From positions 124,001-188,000 of the forward strand of contig NZ_PVUF01000002.1 in the NCBI RefSeq assembly GCF_003003215.1: a stretch of DNA of 64,000 nucleotides, written 5' to 3'. The translations under genes were made by a program, and so were the position numbers. This document shows positions 39,994 through 49,445 of the stretch, piece by piece. A model generated the notes under the pieces. The model ran no database searches. It was not told the origin of the DNA and was given only the letters and a program-made list of their open reading frames with translations. The DNA is from Tritonibacter scottomollicae (GTDB taxonomy: Bacteria; Pseudomonadota; Alphaproteobacteria; Rhodobacterales; Rhodobacteraceae). Each line of letters opens with the position of its first letter. The stretch's first letter is position 1.

Positions 39994-41550
39994 TCAGGCT
40001 TCCTTCGACGCGGCAAACCGCTCTTGTTCTGGCGGGGCCAGTGGCGCGCCAACCTTCTGGAAACGCACCATGGTGGAGCCATTCTGCAGCGATTGAACCC
40101 GACAAATCATATGGTCGCCGTTGCGCATTTCCACACGCGACCACCAGTCACTGTGATCTTCGGTGCCACCGGCGACAAAATCGCGCACCTCACCCCAGGT
40201 CGGGGTCGGTCCCGACAGTTCCTGCCAGGTGCGGCAGGCATCGGCGATGGAGACCTTGGCAAAGCTCGCTTCCGGGTCGGTCTTCCACATGTGGTGGTAT
40301 GCGGTGTTGGAGTAGACCATGCTGCCATCGGTGCCGAAGACTGCAAAGGCATCGTCAATGTGATCGAGGATCGACTGGCCCAGCTCCAGTTCGGAACGGA
40401 ACTGACGGGTCAGGGTGATTTCTGCGGTGATATCCTCAAACAGGAAGGCGATCGCCCCGTCGGGGTGCGGACGGCCAGAGACCGAGTAGACCGATCCCGA
40501 GGGAAGCGACCAAGTTTCCTGATAACGTCCTTCAGCTGCGGCTTCGAGCAGATCCGCCATTTGGTGACGCCAGCTGGAATAGTTCTTTGGTTCCGGCATC
40601 ATGCGCTGATCGCGCAGGCGGTCAAAGAAGGACATCATATTGGGGCGTGAGCTGAGGAAGCTTGCGGGCAGCGCGGTCAGGTCGATCAATACAGGGTTGA
40701 ACAGCACCAATTGGCGGTTGCGGTCAAAGATCGCCAGGCCGATCGAAAGCTGGGCAAAGGTCTTGGCCAGGGTCTGAACAAAGTTCCGCTGGGCCACCTC
40801 CGCATCGACAACGGCATTCACATCCATCGCGTGGCAGAGCCAGCCGGCTTCGGTCTCGGTGGTGGAGACATTGTACCAGAGCTTCTTATCGGTTTCCGGC
40901 AGCTCGATCGAGACCCGTTCTGGCCGACCGCTGTTCATCGGCGCATCGAGGTTGGGAAACAACGGCGCCGAGGTATCATTGCCGCGGCCACGGATTTTCT
41001 GGTTCAAACGGTCATAGGCGAGATTGGTCCAGGTGACGCGGGCGTCATCGGACTGCAGCCAGACCGGGTAGGGGGCCTGGTGTACGGCGGCGCGCAGGGT
41101 TGTCAGCTCCTGATCATCTCCCGCCTGACCCAGCTCGGTCGAGGTGCGGCGCAATTGCACGCGGGTGACGCCATCGATCCACTCGCAATGGGCTTCGCGG
41201 CTGTCTGCCTCTGCGGTGCCGGAGAGTGTCAGAGAGCCGACATCGCGCAGAAAGCCGGGGGATTGTGGCAGGCCAGGATAGCTGCGGGATAGTTTGTCGC
41301 GCAGTTTGGTCCAGCTGAAATCGTCGGCATTTTCACCAAGGAATTTGCGGGCACCGGACGACCAGGCAATCAGCGTCTGATCGTCGAAGAGGAACACGGC
41401 ATCGGTGCGTCCATCGGCCAGCAGAAGATCCTGCTCCATGCCCTTGCGTTCCGTCTTTGGATTAAGGAACCAGACCGCAACGGCTGCGCTGGCGATGCAA
41501 AGGCTCGCCAGAATAAACCACTCAACGGACATCAAATCTTGCATGGACAC
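39994..41550 (-). CDS. Membrane-anchored multi-PAS protein without a kinase domain
   Basis: This 518-residue protein has one N-terminal membrane segment (about residues 10-29) and then at least three PAS-like blocks: around residues 50-125, around 280-390 (LSIGLAIFDRNRQLVLFNP) and around 395-500 (ILDHIDDAFAVFGTDGSMVYSN). I find no histidine-kinase H-box, ATP-binding, GGDEF, EAL or HTH segment, so the output is unknown. It lies 41 bp upstream of tsaE on the same strand and probably heads that operon. It is close to regB, but the arrangement does not show a link. Confidence 0.75.
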   Translation of the reverse strand: MSMQDLMSVEWFILASLCIASAAVAVWFLNPKTERKGMEQDLLLADGRTDAVFLFDDQTLIAWSSGARKFLGENADDFSWTKLRDKLSRSYPGLPQSPGFLRDVGSLTLSGTAEADSREAHCEWIDGVTRVQLRRTSTELGQAGDDQELTTLRAAVHQAPYPVWLQSDDARVTWTNLAYDRLNQKIRGRGNDTSAPLFPNLDAPMNSGRPERVSIELPETDKKLWYNVSTTETEAGWLCHAMDVNAVVDAEVAQRNFVQTLAKTFAQLSIGLAIFDRNRQLVLFNPVLIDLTALPASFLSSRPNMMSFFDRLRDQRMMPEPKNYSSWRHQMADLLEAAAEGRYQETWSLPSGSVYSVSGRPHPDGAIAFLFEDITAEITLTRQFRSELELGQSILDHIDDAFAVFGTDGSMVYSNTAYHHMWKTDPEASFAKVSIADACRTWQELSGPTPTWGEVRDFVAGGTEDHSDWWSRVEMRNGDHMICRVQSLQNGSTMVRFQKVGAPLAPPEQERFAASKEA

Positions 41551-41630
41551 AGCCTCGCTTGTTCTCCTTGAGCCTTATGTTCTCTGACAATGGTTAAGCG
41601 AAGTTTAACTGGTTTACCAAAAGTGAATTG

Positions 41631-43028
41631 TTAAAATTGTAACGGGACGTTTTTTCCGGCTGGAACCGGAGTGTCGCCGCTGATGGCATCGATTTTGCGT
41701 CGGGGCCAAGTGACAACGACAAGTGCGCCATTTTGCGAGGGCGCCAGATTATGAGAAATTCGAACGTCGCGGGCATTTGCAAACTCCAGCCGTGCACCCG
41801 TGCGTTCGAGAAGTGTTTTTGCGATAAATAGGCCCAGACCCATGCCTTCGTATCCTGGGCGTTTACTGCGATCAGAATGCGTTGACCGCCGCCGCATGAA
41901 CGGGTCACCCAGACGACCTAGCAGATGGCCGGGGAATCCATTGCCATCATCGCAGATCCGCACCGTGATATGATCAGCGCTCCAATGCAGCTCGATCCAG
42001 ACCGTCGTTTGCGCAAAGTCCACGGCGTTCTGCACAAGGTTGCGCAGCCCGTGGATGATCTCTGGTTTGCGCAGAATGCTGGGCTGGTGCAGGGCGTCCT
42101 CGTCAGCGGGATGTTCACTGAAGCGAATGTCCTTGCCCCGGTCGAAATGTGGTTCGGCAGCCTCATGCATCAACGCGGACAAAGGGGTCTGACGCAGATG
42201 CAGGTCATCCTTGCCCGTTCGCCCCATGCTCCGAAGGATGTCACGGCAGCGATCAGCCTGCTCACGGATCAGCCGTGCGTCTTCCTGAAGTTCGGGCAGC
42301 TCATCGAGCTCCTCGATCAACTCCGAACTTGTCAGCTTGATAGTGGCAAGCGGTGTCCCGAGCTCATGAGCCGCTGCTGCAACCACTCCGCCGAGGTCCG
42401 TCAGCTTTTGCTCGCGCGACAGGGCAAATTGCGTTGCTGCCAGCGCATCGGACATCGACCGGATTTCTGCACTGATCCGATAGGAATACGCCCCGATAAA
42501 GAGGATGGCGATGACCAGCGCACACCAGTGGCCAAAGACGAACAGCGACGGCATGCGCAAGATTGTGCCCTCTGCTGTTTCCAAAGGGATATGCAGCGGA
42601 ACAAGGAGCGAAACCAAGAAGATCGCACTTGCCCCGATGATCAGGGTTGATCGCAGCCCCATCACGGTGGCCGAGATTGTCACGGGGCCCAGAACAAGCA
42701 GCGCAAAGGGGTTGTTCAGACCTCCGGTCATATAGAGCAGGAAGCACAGCTGGAGCAGATCGAACAGCACCATCAGAAAGTTCTGGAACTCCGACAGCCG
42801 CTTGTTTTCCGGAAACACGATGAGCGCAACCAGATTGGCCAGAGCCGAGACTCCGATCGCGAAATAGCAAGGCAATACCGAAAGTTGCAGGTTGTACTGT
42901 GTTTGCGCCGCGATGATCGCCGTAGCTTGGCCGATGATCGCGACCCAGCGTAATACGATCAACGTGCGCAGGCGAATCCAATGGCTGCGTTCCTGGCCAC
43001 CCATCAATCCAAAAGTGGTTTCGCTCAT
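41631..43028 (-). CDS. regB: Redox-sensing histidine kinase RegB/PrrB
   Basis: RegB senses the quinone pool and cytosolic redox state and phosphorylates RegA to control respiration, photosynthesis and carbon fixation genes. From the ATG at 43028 the protein has 465 residues. About six membrane segments come first, with the quinone-linked heptad GGLNNPF at 102-108. The H-box AAAHELGTPLATIKL follows, and the redox-box Cys in EQADRCRDIL falls at residue 261, near Cys265 of the studied Rhodobacter protein. ATP-binding N and G boxes (NAVDFA, DDGNGFPG) complete it. It is divergent from senC-regA. Confidence 0.95.
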   Translation of the reverse strand: MSETTFGLMGGQERSHWIRLRTLIVLRWVAIIGQATAIIAAQTQYNLQLSVLPCYFAIGVSALANLVALIVFPENKRLSEFQNFLMVLFDLLQLCFLLYMTGGLNNPFALLVLGPVTISATVMGLRSTLIIGASAIFLVSLLVPLHIPLETAEGTILRMPSLFVFGHWCALVIAILFIGAYSYRISAEIRSMSDALAATQFALSREQKLTDLGGVVAAAAHELGTPLATIKLTSSELIEELDELPELQEDARLIREQADRCRDILRSMGRTGKDDLHLRQTPLSALMHEAAEPHFDRGKDIRFSEHPADEDALHQPSILRKPEIIHGLRNLVQNAVDFAQTTVWIELHWSADHITVRICDDGNGFPGHLLGRLGDPFMRRRSTHSDRSKRPGYEGMGLGLFIAKTLLERTGARLEFANARDVRISHNLAPSQNGALVVVTWPRRKIDAISGDTPVPAGKNVPLQF

Positions 43029-43147
43029 GTGACGTTTGCTCCCGTTGCATCGCCGGTAATTGTTGATAGGTCTAGCGCCAACCGGGTTCAACTGCGGCAC
43101 GTCTTCCCAGCGTGTCTATCCCGTGCAGCTCTATGAGGAAACGAGAC

Positions 43148-43771
43148 ATGGTTCGAAATATTGCAATTCTGGCGTTCGCTGGCATCGTCGCTGTGCTGGG
43201 TGGCGTTTGGTACATGACCCTGCGCGGGAGCGGTTCGGACGATGCATTCGCGCAATGCCGGGCGAGTGCGGTCGCAGGTGGCAGCGGTGCTATTGGCGGG
43301 CCTTTTGAATTGGTGAATGCAAAAGGCGAAACCGTGACCGACACGGATGTGATCACCGAACCTTCGATTCTTTATTTCGGATATACATTTTGTCCGGACG
43401 TCTGCCCGCTCGATACAGCGCGCAATGCTGAAGCGGTGGATATGCTGTCTGATAAGGGCTACTCGACCACGCCGGTCTTCATCTCGATCGACCCCAAGCG
43501 TGACACACCAGAAGTGGTTGGAGATTTTGCCTTTAACCTGCACGAGAAAATGATCGGTCTCACCGGGTCACCTGAACAGGTGAAAGCCGCCAGCCAAGCT
43601 TATAAGACCTATTACAAGGCGCAGGACGGGGATGAGGACTACTATCTCGTGGATCACACGACCATGTCCTACCTCGTGCTGCCCGAACATGGTTTTGTGG
43701 ATTTTTTCCGCCGCGACGTGACGCCCGAACAGATGGCGGAGCGTGTCGCCTGTTTCATCGACAACAGCTAA
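43148..43771 (+). CDS. senC: SCO1/SenC/PrrC copper-binding protein
   Basis: SenC delivers copper to cytochrome oxidase and in Rhodobacter influences RegB signalling. From the ATG at 43148 (gagg upstream) the 207-residue protein has one N-terminal membrane anchor and a thioredoxin-like domain with the copper motif CPDVC (Cys82, Cys86) and the distal His in VDHTTMSYL. The order senC-regA with divergent regB is the classical Rhodobacter layout. Confidence 0.93.
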   Translation: MVRNIAILAFAGIVAVLGGVWYMTLRGSGSDDAFAQCRASAVAGGSGAIGGPFELVNAKGETVTDTDVITEPSILYFGYTFCPDVCPLDTARNAEAVDMLSDKGYSTTPVFISIDPKRDTPEVVGDFAFNLHEKMIGLTGSPEQVKAASQAYKTYYKAQDGDEDYYLVDHTTMSYLVLPEHGFVDFFRRDVTPEQMAERVACFIDNS

Positions 43772-43852
43772 TGCACAGCAGAGATTTGACGTTTCGGATC
43801 CGCGACGTAGTATCTCAAATAACAAATGCGCTTGACGCTGGAAGGAAAGTGA

Positions 43853-44407
43853 ATGGCCGAAGCAGCACAGTCCGCAATTGGACCTGATCCCTCGCTACTG
43901 TTGGTCGATGACGACGAGCCATTTCTGCGCCGGTTGGCCAAGGCAATGGAGAAACGTGGTTTTGCAGTTGAGACCGCGGATTCAGTTGCCTCAGGACAAG
44001 CGATCGTCTCTGCACGACCGCCGGCCTATGCCGTGGTGGATTTGCGTCTTGAGGATGGAAATGGCCTCGATGTGGTGGAGGTTCTGCGGGAAAAACGTCC
44101 CGACAGCCGCATTGTTGTGCTGACGGGCTATGGTGCGATCGCCACTGCCGTGGCCGCGGTGAAAATCGGTGCGACTGATTACCTGTCGAAGCCGGCAGAT
44201 GCCACGGACATCACCAATGCGCTTCTGGCAGGGGATGATGCGCTGCCACCACCACCGGACAACCCGATGAGCGCGGACCGGGTGCGCTGGGAACATATCC
44301 AGCGGGTGTATGAGCTGTGTGATCGCAATGTGTCAGAAACCGCGCGGCGCCTGAACATGCATCGACGTACACTGCAACGCATCCTTGCCAAGCGTAGTCC
44401 GAAGTAG
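43853..44407 (+). CDS. regA: Redox response regulator RegA/PrrA
   Basis: RegA is the DNA-binding partner of RegB. The 184-residue protein has the receiver acidic pocket LLVDDDEPF, the phosphoacceptor Asp63 in VVDLRLEDGNG, the TGYG and KPAD positions, and a proline hinge. A Fis-type helix-turn-helix at the C-terminus (NVSETARRLNMHRRTLQRIL) completes it. The length and Asp63 match the studied protein. It is 81 bp after senC. Confidence 0.97.
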   Translation: MAEAAQSAIGPDPSLLLVDDDEPFLRRLAKAMEKRGFAVETADSVASGQAIVSARPPAYAVVDLRLEDGNGLDVVEVLREKRPDSRIVVLTGYGAIATAVAAVKIGATDYLSKPADATDITNALLAGDDALPPPPDNPMSADRVRWEHIQRVYELCDRNVSETARRLNMHRRTLQRILAKRSPK

Positions 44408-44415
44408 GGCTGCCG

Positions 44416-45633
44416 ATGACCATGCGTGGCGATTTGGATCCGACGATATTACCCTCGCCGAAGGGCGGATGGTCGGAATCCATGACAACCCTGCGCGGCG
44501 CCATTGTCGTGCCGCCAGTGGAGAGCAGCATGGTGCAGGCCGCAGGCGTGTTACACGCGGATGGCAGCTATTGCCCACAGGGGGCGCTGTGGCGACGGCA
44601 CCGCGCAATCACAACCGAACCCGAGATGCCGCAGAATGTCGCGGAGAAAATTCCTGGTCGCTGGCTCTGGGGAGGCGTGCTCTGGGCGCATTTCGGGCAT
44701 TTCCTGGTGGAGAGCACGGCGCGCCTCTGGGCATTGGAGAACTTGGACACACCGGTGGATGGCGTGCTCTTCATTCCCAAGCGCCCGGCCGTGCGGGATC
44801 AGGTGCGCGGGTTTCACTCGGAATTTCTGGGCCTGATGCAGGACGGGCTTGCGATCCGTGTTGCCGCAGATCCGGCGCAGGTGGAGGAGTTGGTGGTGCC
44901 CGGTCAGGGCTTCGGTCTGGGCGCGATTACCGAGGCGACGCCAAAGTACCGGAACGCGATACATGCGCGGTTTGCGCGCGATGTGCGCCCTGAAGGTCCC
45001 GAAAAGCTCTATATCTCCCGGTCAAAATTAGGACTGGGCAAAGGCGGCCTGCTTGGTGAGGAGCAGATGGAAGACTATCTGGCTGCTGAGGGCTATGAAA
45101 TCTATCACCCGCAGGAGCACAGCCTGAGCGCCCAATTGGCCCGCTACAAGGCGGCAAAATATGTTATTGCCGCTGATGGCTCTGCGCTGCACCTCTTTGC
45201 AATGGTCGGGCGGCCGGACCAGAAGGTCGCCATGGTGCTGCGGCGCAAGTCCACGGCGCATACCCTGCTGACAAACAACGTCCGTCACTTCTGCAAATGC
45301 GATCCTTTGGTGATCGGAGCGCTGCGCACCGAATGGGTCCCCAAGAACAACCAACGCTCCAGCCGGTTGAGCTTTGGCGAGCTGGACCACTCCCTGATCG
45401 GGCGTCAGTTGAAGGCGGGTGGTTTCATCTCCGGTGATGGTGATTGGCCGGTTCTGGATGACGCGGCGCGTGAGCAGGTGCTGACGGACAAAGGCATCAA
45501 GAGTAACCGATTTGTAGAGTCGCCGGAGTTCCGGCAAGCGCGCGAACAGGCTGAGCGCGCGGAGCGGCGCGCCCGCAGAGCCGCGCGGAAGGCCCGTCGA
45601 CAGGCCCGTGAAGCCGAAAAAAGCCGAAGCTGA
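44416..45633 (+). CDS. Glycosyltransferase family 61 (DUF563) protein
   Basis: This 405-residue protein has the GT61 pattern: GHFLVESTARLWAL in the N-terminal half, KLYISRSKLG in the middle and a YVIAADGSALHLFAM block. Such enzymes are typically involved in capsule or surface glycan synthesis. The last 50 residues are rich in Arg, Ala and Glu and look like a charged helix. It begins 8 bp after regA and may read through from the redox regulon. The acceptor and donor are unknown. Confidence 0.8.
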   Translation: MTMRGDLDPTILPSPKGGWSESMTTLRGAIVVPPVESSMVQAAGVLHADGSYCPQGALWRRHRAITTEPEMPQNVAEKIPGRWLWGGVLWAHFGHFLVESTARLWALENLDTPVDGVLFIPKRPAVRDQVRGFHSEFLGLMQDGLAIRVAADPAQVEELVVPGQGFGLGAITEATPKYRNAIHARFARDVRPEGPEKLYISRSKLGLGKGGLLGEEQMEDYLAAEGYEIYHPQEHSLSAQLARYKAAKYVIAADGSALHLFAMVGRPDQKVAMVLRRKSTAHTLLTNNVRHFCKCDPLVIGALRTEWVPKNNQRSSRLSFGELDHSLIGRQLKAGGFISGDGDWPVLDDAAREQVLTDKGIKSNRFVESPEFRQAREQAERAERRARRAARKARRQAREAEKSRS

Positions 45634-45647
45634 TTATTGGACGAGTT

Positions 45648-46244
45648 TCAGAGCTGGCATAGCAGCTCTTCGTGGCGGGCAACGAAATCCCGCCGGACGT
45701 CCACAGGTGGTCTGAGGTGAATATCAAGATCCTCAATCAGATCTGCGTTTGGTCTCCCGAAGACCTTTGTGGCCTCGCTTTCGGAAAATCCCGCGATTTG
45801 AACCGCTTCCATCCAGGCTGACACCTTGTCGGCCCGTTTGATTTGCGCTTTCACCGTCTTTGGCAGGGCGGCGGGCAGGCCAAAGCGAATGTGGATTGCG
45901 GCCGTCAGTCGAGCGTCCAGATCGCCGTAGCCTGACCCAACAGCAGCTTTCACCGGAGAGATCATGTCGCCAATCACGTATTCCGGTGCGTCATGCAGAA
46001 GGGCCGCAAGCTTCCATTTGAGGGGGGCCTTGGGGAACATGCGACCGTGGATATTCTCCACCAGCAACGAATGTTCGGCGACGGAATAGGCAAAGTCACC
46101 CCGTGTCTGCCCATTCCAGCGCGCCACAAAAGCAAGGCCGTGGGCGATATCCTCAATTTCGATATCAACAGGAGTCGGGTCCAGCAGATCAAGGCGGCGT
46201 CCGGACAACATGCGTTGCCAGGCGCGTGGAGGTTTCGGGGCCAT
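45648..46244 (-). CDS. HD-domain hydrolase (YfbR-like)
   Basis: This 198-residue protein has the HD-domain pattern of YfbR-type phosphohydrolases: YSVAEHSLLV for the first metal His, LLHDAPEYVIGDM for the HD pair and a distal Asp in KRADKVSAW. YfbR itself is a 5'-deoxynucleotidase; the substrate here is not known. It is convergent with the GT61 gene (14-bp gap). Confidence 0.8.
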   Translation of the reverse strand: MAPKPPRAWQRMLSGRRLDLLDPTPVDIEIEDIAHGLAFVARWNGQTRGDFAYSVAEHSLLVENIHGRMFPKAPLKWKLAALLHDAPEYVIGDMISPVKAAVGSGYGDLDARLTAAIHIRFGLPAALPKTVKAQIKRADKVSAWMEAVQIAGFSESEATKVFGRPNADLIEDLDIHLRPPVDVRRDFVARHEELLCQL

Positions 46245-46611
46245 GATAAATCCGTCGTAGTCGCAATTGGTCCTAGCTATCCCGGTCGGATTGCGGTTGC
46301 AAACCCACAGTGCAATGCTGTGGAAGGGAGGAGCGAACCATCTCCTGTGAACCTTGGCTTTGCGGTGATTGGCCTCGTTGCATCCGGCGTGGTTTCGTCA
46401 GAGTTCGGAGTGACTGTGGTGAGGGAGATGCGACCAATTTCTGGCGCCACTGACGTTTCTGGGACCTCAGAGATTCTCAGGCTTCTTATCGCTGTTCTGT
46501 CTTGGCTCCAGAGTAGGGAGCGCCAATACTCACCCATCTTCGTTGCTTGTAAACCATTGGGGTGTTACCTCACGACCCAAGTACCTGTGGAACATTTATA
46601 CGGAGCAGAAA
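46245..46611. other. Long leader between the HD hydrolase and ahcY
   Basis: This 367-bp stretch has no convincing ORF. A small hairpin, ccacag/ctgtgg near 46305-46323, and an aggag/ctcct pair just behind it are visible. I could not match them to the SAH or SAM riboswitch consensus. The ahcY RBS is cggagcag just before the ATG. Confidence 0.5.
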
Positions 46612-47997
46612 ATGGCCGGAGATTACATCGTCAAGGACATTTCGCTGGCGGGCTTTGGCCGCAAAGAGCTGGACATCGCGGAGACCGAAATGCCGGGCCT
46701 GATGGCGCTGCGCAAAGAATACGGTGAAGAGAAGCCCCTGAAAGGGTCTCGCATCGTCGGCTCGCTGCATATGACGATCCAGACCGCTGTCCTGATCGAA
46801 ACCCTGGTGGCGCTGGGCGCTGACGTGCGCTGGGCTTCCTGCAACATCTTCTCGACGCAGGATCACGCAGCCGCTGTGATCGCCGAGGCGGGCGTGCCGG
46901 TCTTTGCGATCAAGGGTCAGAGCCTGGAAGAACACTGGGACTACCTCGACAAGTCGTTCCAGTTCCCCGAGGGGCCAAACCTGATCCTCGACGATGGTGG
47001 CGATGCGACGCTCTACATTTTGTTGGGCGCGCGCGCTGAAGCGGGCGAAGACGTGATTTCGGTGCCCACCTCCGAAGAAGAAGAAGCGATCAAAGCGCAG
47101 ATCAAGAAGCGGATGGAGCAATCCCCCGGCTGGTTCACCAAGATGCGCGATCAGATCAAGGGCGTATCGGAAGAGACCACTACCGGTGTTCACCGTCTCT
47201 ATGAGCTGGTGAAACAGGGCCAGCTGCCCTTCCCGGCCATCAACGTGAACGATTCTGTCACCAAGTCGAAGTTCGACAACAAATACGGCTGTAAAGAGAG
47301 CCTCGTGGACGGCATCCGCCGCGCCACCGATACAATGATGGCGGGCAAGGTCGCGGTTGTCTGTGGTTATGGCGACGTGGGCAAAGGCTCTGCTGCGTCC
47401 TTGAGCGGCGCTGGCGCGCGTGTCAAAGTGACCGAAGCAGATCCGATCTGCGCGCTGCAGGCTGCGATGGACGGCTATGAGGTGGTCTTGCTGGAAGAAG
47501 CTCTGGATGCGGATATCTTCATCACCACCACCGGCAACAAGGACATCCTGCGCATTGAGCATATGCGCGAGATGAAGGACATGGCCATCGTTGGCAATAT
47601 TGGTCACTTCGACAATGAAATTCAGGTCGCCAACCTGAAGAATCACAAGTGGACCAACATCAAGGAACAGGTGGATATGGTCGAGATGCCTTCTGGCAAT
47701 CGGATCATTCTGCTGTCCGAGGGTCGCCTGCTTAACCTCGGTAATGCCACCGGTCACCCGTCGTTTGTGATGTCGGCGTCCTTCACCAACCAGGTTCTGG
47801 CGCAGATCGAGCTTTGGGTTCGTGGTGATGATTACGACAATAAGGTCTATATCCTGCCCAAGCATCTCGATGAGAAGGTCGCGGCTCTGCATCTGGAGCG
47901 TGTCGGTGCAAAACTGACCAAACTGACACCGGAGCAGGCAGCCTATATCGGCGTAAAACCCGAAGGTCCGTTCAAGCCGGAGCACTACCGCTACTGA
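46612..47997 (+). CDS. ahcY: Adenosylhomocysteinase
   Basis: AhcY cleaves S-adenosylhomocysteine to adenosine and homocysteine, removing the product inhibitor of methyltransferases. From the ATG at 46612 ([16 protein letters not shown]) it has 461 residues, the proteobacterial length. Visible motifs are the NAD-binding [13 protein letters not shown], the adenosine-pocket [13 protein letters not shown], and the C-terminal [13 protein letters not shown]. It is monocistronic, with a strong terminator behind it. Confidence 0.97.
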   Translation: MAGDYIVKDISLAGFGRKELDIAETEMPGLMALRKEYGEEKPLKGSRIVGSLHMTIQTAVLIETLVALGADVRWASCNIFSTQDHAAAVIAEAGVPVFAIKGQSLEEHWDYLDKSFQFPEGPNLILDDGGDATLYILLGARAEAGEDVISVPTSEEEEAIKAQIKKRMEQSPGWFTKMRDQIKGVSEETTTGVHRLYELVKQGQLPFPAINVNDSVTKSKFDNKYGCKESLVDGIRRATDTMMAGKVAVVCGYGDVGKGSAASLSGAGARVKVTEADPICALQAAMDGYEVVLLEEALDADIFITTTGNKDILRIEHMREMKDMAIVGNIGHFDNEIQVANLKNHKWTNIKEQVDMVEMPSGNRIILLSEGRLLNLGNATGHPSFVMSASFTNQVLAQIELWVRGDDYDNKVYILPKHLDEKVAALHLERVGAKLTKLTPEQAAYIGVKPEGPFKPEHYRY

Positions 47998-48021
47998 GTA
48001 GTGAGACATTTGGAAAATTGG

Positions 48022-48050
48022 AAAACCCGGCGTTTCGCGCCGGGTTTTTT
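48022..48050 (+). terminator. Terminator after ahcY
   Basis: A 9-bp stem, aacccggcg with cgccgggtt, has a 5-base loop and is followed by a T-run. Confidence 0.9.
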
Positions 48051-48227
48051 GTGTGATGCTGTCCGGCGCTCGTTCTGGCGGAACATCGCCCCACCCACCA
48101 TCCCGCTGCGCATTTCTGACACCGAACTCGAAGAAAAAACCCTTTGTTGGCTTCAGAAACCCTCCTACCGTCAGGTCACTATAACTCTGCCAAAGACGCA
48201 GAAGGCCAAAGACAGGAGAATGTGACG

Positions 48228-48569
48228 ATGGGAAAGCGTGAAGACCTAATTGCGCAATATGCGGACGATCTGAAAACCAAATGCGGTATGAACCCGGATA
48301 TGGACCTTCTTACCAAGGTGACAATTGGGTGTGGGCCCGCGATTTACAATGCGGATGCATCCACTGTGGCGTCCAGCCAACCCGAGGAGCTGGAAACGGT
48401 CAAGGCGAACTTCCTGATCAAGAAACTGGGGTTGCGGGATGGCCCAGAGCTCTTGGATGCAATCAACAAGGTGGTCGAAACCTACGGAAAATCCGAGCGC
48501 AATAAATATCGCGCTGTCGTCTACTACATGCTGACGAAACATTTCGGCAAAGAGGCTGTCTACGGCTAA
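48228..48569 (+). CDS. DUF2853 family protein
   Basis: This 113-residue soluble protein begins MGKREDLIAQYADDLKTKCG and carries the family stretch DMDLLTKVTIGCGPAIYNAD followed by ELETVKANFLIKKLGL. The function of DUF2853 proteins is not established. The ATG at 48228 has a caggag upstream; an in-frame start at 48144 would add 28 unrelated residues. Confidence 0.85.
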   Translation: MGKREDLIAQYADDLKTKCGMNPDMDLLTKVTIGCGPAIYNADASTVASSQPEELETVKANFLIKKLGLRDGPELLDAINKVVETYGKSERNKYRAVVYYMLTKHFGKEAVYG

Positions 48570-49022
48570 CTTTGTTCAGGCAATTCGCCACGAGCGCCTA
48601 CCAGTTCAGTCGGGTTTTAATGACTTTGCAATGTCGCGCCAATTGCCGTGCACAGCTCTACCGAGGTAAGAAGAAGGTAAGCGCAACTTGCGCGAGAATA
48701 TCTTTGGACGTGCGCGGTGGGAGTGGGCGTCGAGTGTGCAGAAGGCCGCGGCATCAGTCAGCGGCCTTTTGTCATTGCGGCTTGGGTGCGTCAGTGCAGA
48801 TCCGATAATCGTATCTGCGATAAATGCATAGCCATCTTCAATGTGTGTCGGCATCCTTGAGCGTATGCCGCAAATGTAGATGGACGCAATCCAAGCCATG
48901 ATAAAGAAAGACCGAAGCCCAAACCCGCTCAGGCGACTATGAATGCGTAGAGAAGGTTCATGATCTTGCACCCTACCCGTGAGGCTAGGCTAGATGCGGG
49001 AGTGACAGAATAACCAGTCCTG
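48570..49022. other. 453-bp non-coding region with one terminator
   Basis: No ORF here is convincing. A 121-residue minus-strand ORF (48606-48971) has no recognisable domain and unlikely composition. The left part ends in a good terminator at 48743-48771, which could mark a small RNA or a processed 3' UTR of the DUF2853 gene. Beyond it, 48772-49022 shows nothing I can name. Confidence 0.45.
48743..48771 (+). terminator. Terminator-like hairpin 170 bp after the DUF2853 stop
   Basis: The 7-bp stem aggccgc/gcggcct with an 11-base loop runs into tttt. Confidence 0.7.
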
Positions 49023-49445
49023 TTAATCTGCCTTTGTTTTCCCCATCTTACAGATCTCCTGCCATTCTGCATCTGTAACTGGCTGCACGGAAAGGCGGGA
49101 GTTTTTCACCAATACCATGTCTACCAGCGCCGAATTAGCCTTGATCTGCTCCAGCGTAACCGGCTGGGTGAAGGCCCGCACCGCCTTGATGTCTACGCAT
49201 TCCCAGCGCGGGTCCTCGGTGGAGCTGTCGGGGTGGATCTCGGTGCAGACCTCGACGATACCGACGACAGACTTTTCCTTCAGCGAGTGATAGAAGAAGC
49301 CGCGATCCCCCAGTTTCATCTCGCGCATGAAGTTCCGGGCTTGATAGTTGCGTACGCCGTCCCATTCCTCGCCCGCGTCCCCCTTGGCAAGCTGATCGTC
49401 CCAGCCCCAGGTGTTCGGTTCGGATTTGAACAGCCAATACGCCAT
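49023..49445 (-). CDS. EVE domain protein
   Basis: This 140-residue protein starts MAYWLFKSEPNTWGWDDQ, the hallmark of EVE domains (PUA-like fold), and continues with WDGVRNYQARNFM and GDRGFFYHS. EVE domains bind modified bases in DNA or RNA; the ligand here is unknown. Its ATG shares one base with the yciI stop. It is the last gene of the tsaD-gpsA-yciI run. Confidence 0.88.
   Translation of the reverse strand: MAYWLFKSEPNTWGWDDQLAKGDAGEEWDGVRNYQARNFMREMKLGDRGFFYHSLKEKSVVGIVEVCTEIHPDSSTEDPRWECVDIKAVRAFTQPVTLEQIKANSALVDMVLVKNSRLSVQPVTDAEWQEICKMGKTKAD

Noticed and set aside
46300-46340. SAH riboswitch upstream of ahcY (a gaggagcg is present)
   Set aside because: The rest of the consensus core and pairing is absent and the segment is about 270 bases from the start codon.
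46570-48009. 479-codon minus-strand ORF opposite ahcY
   Set aside because: It is antisense to the highly conserved ahcY and shows no protein family pattern.
48606-48971. 121-codon minus-strand ORF in the gap after the DUF2853 gene
   Set aside because: No family resemblance, no clear ribosome binding site, and it runs through a terminator hairpin.
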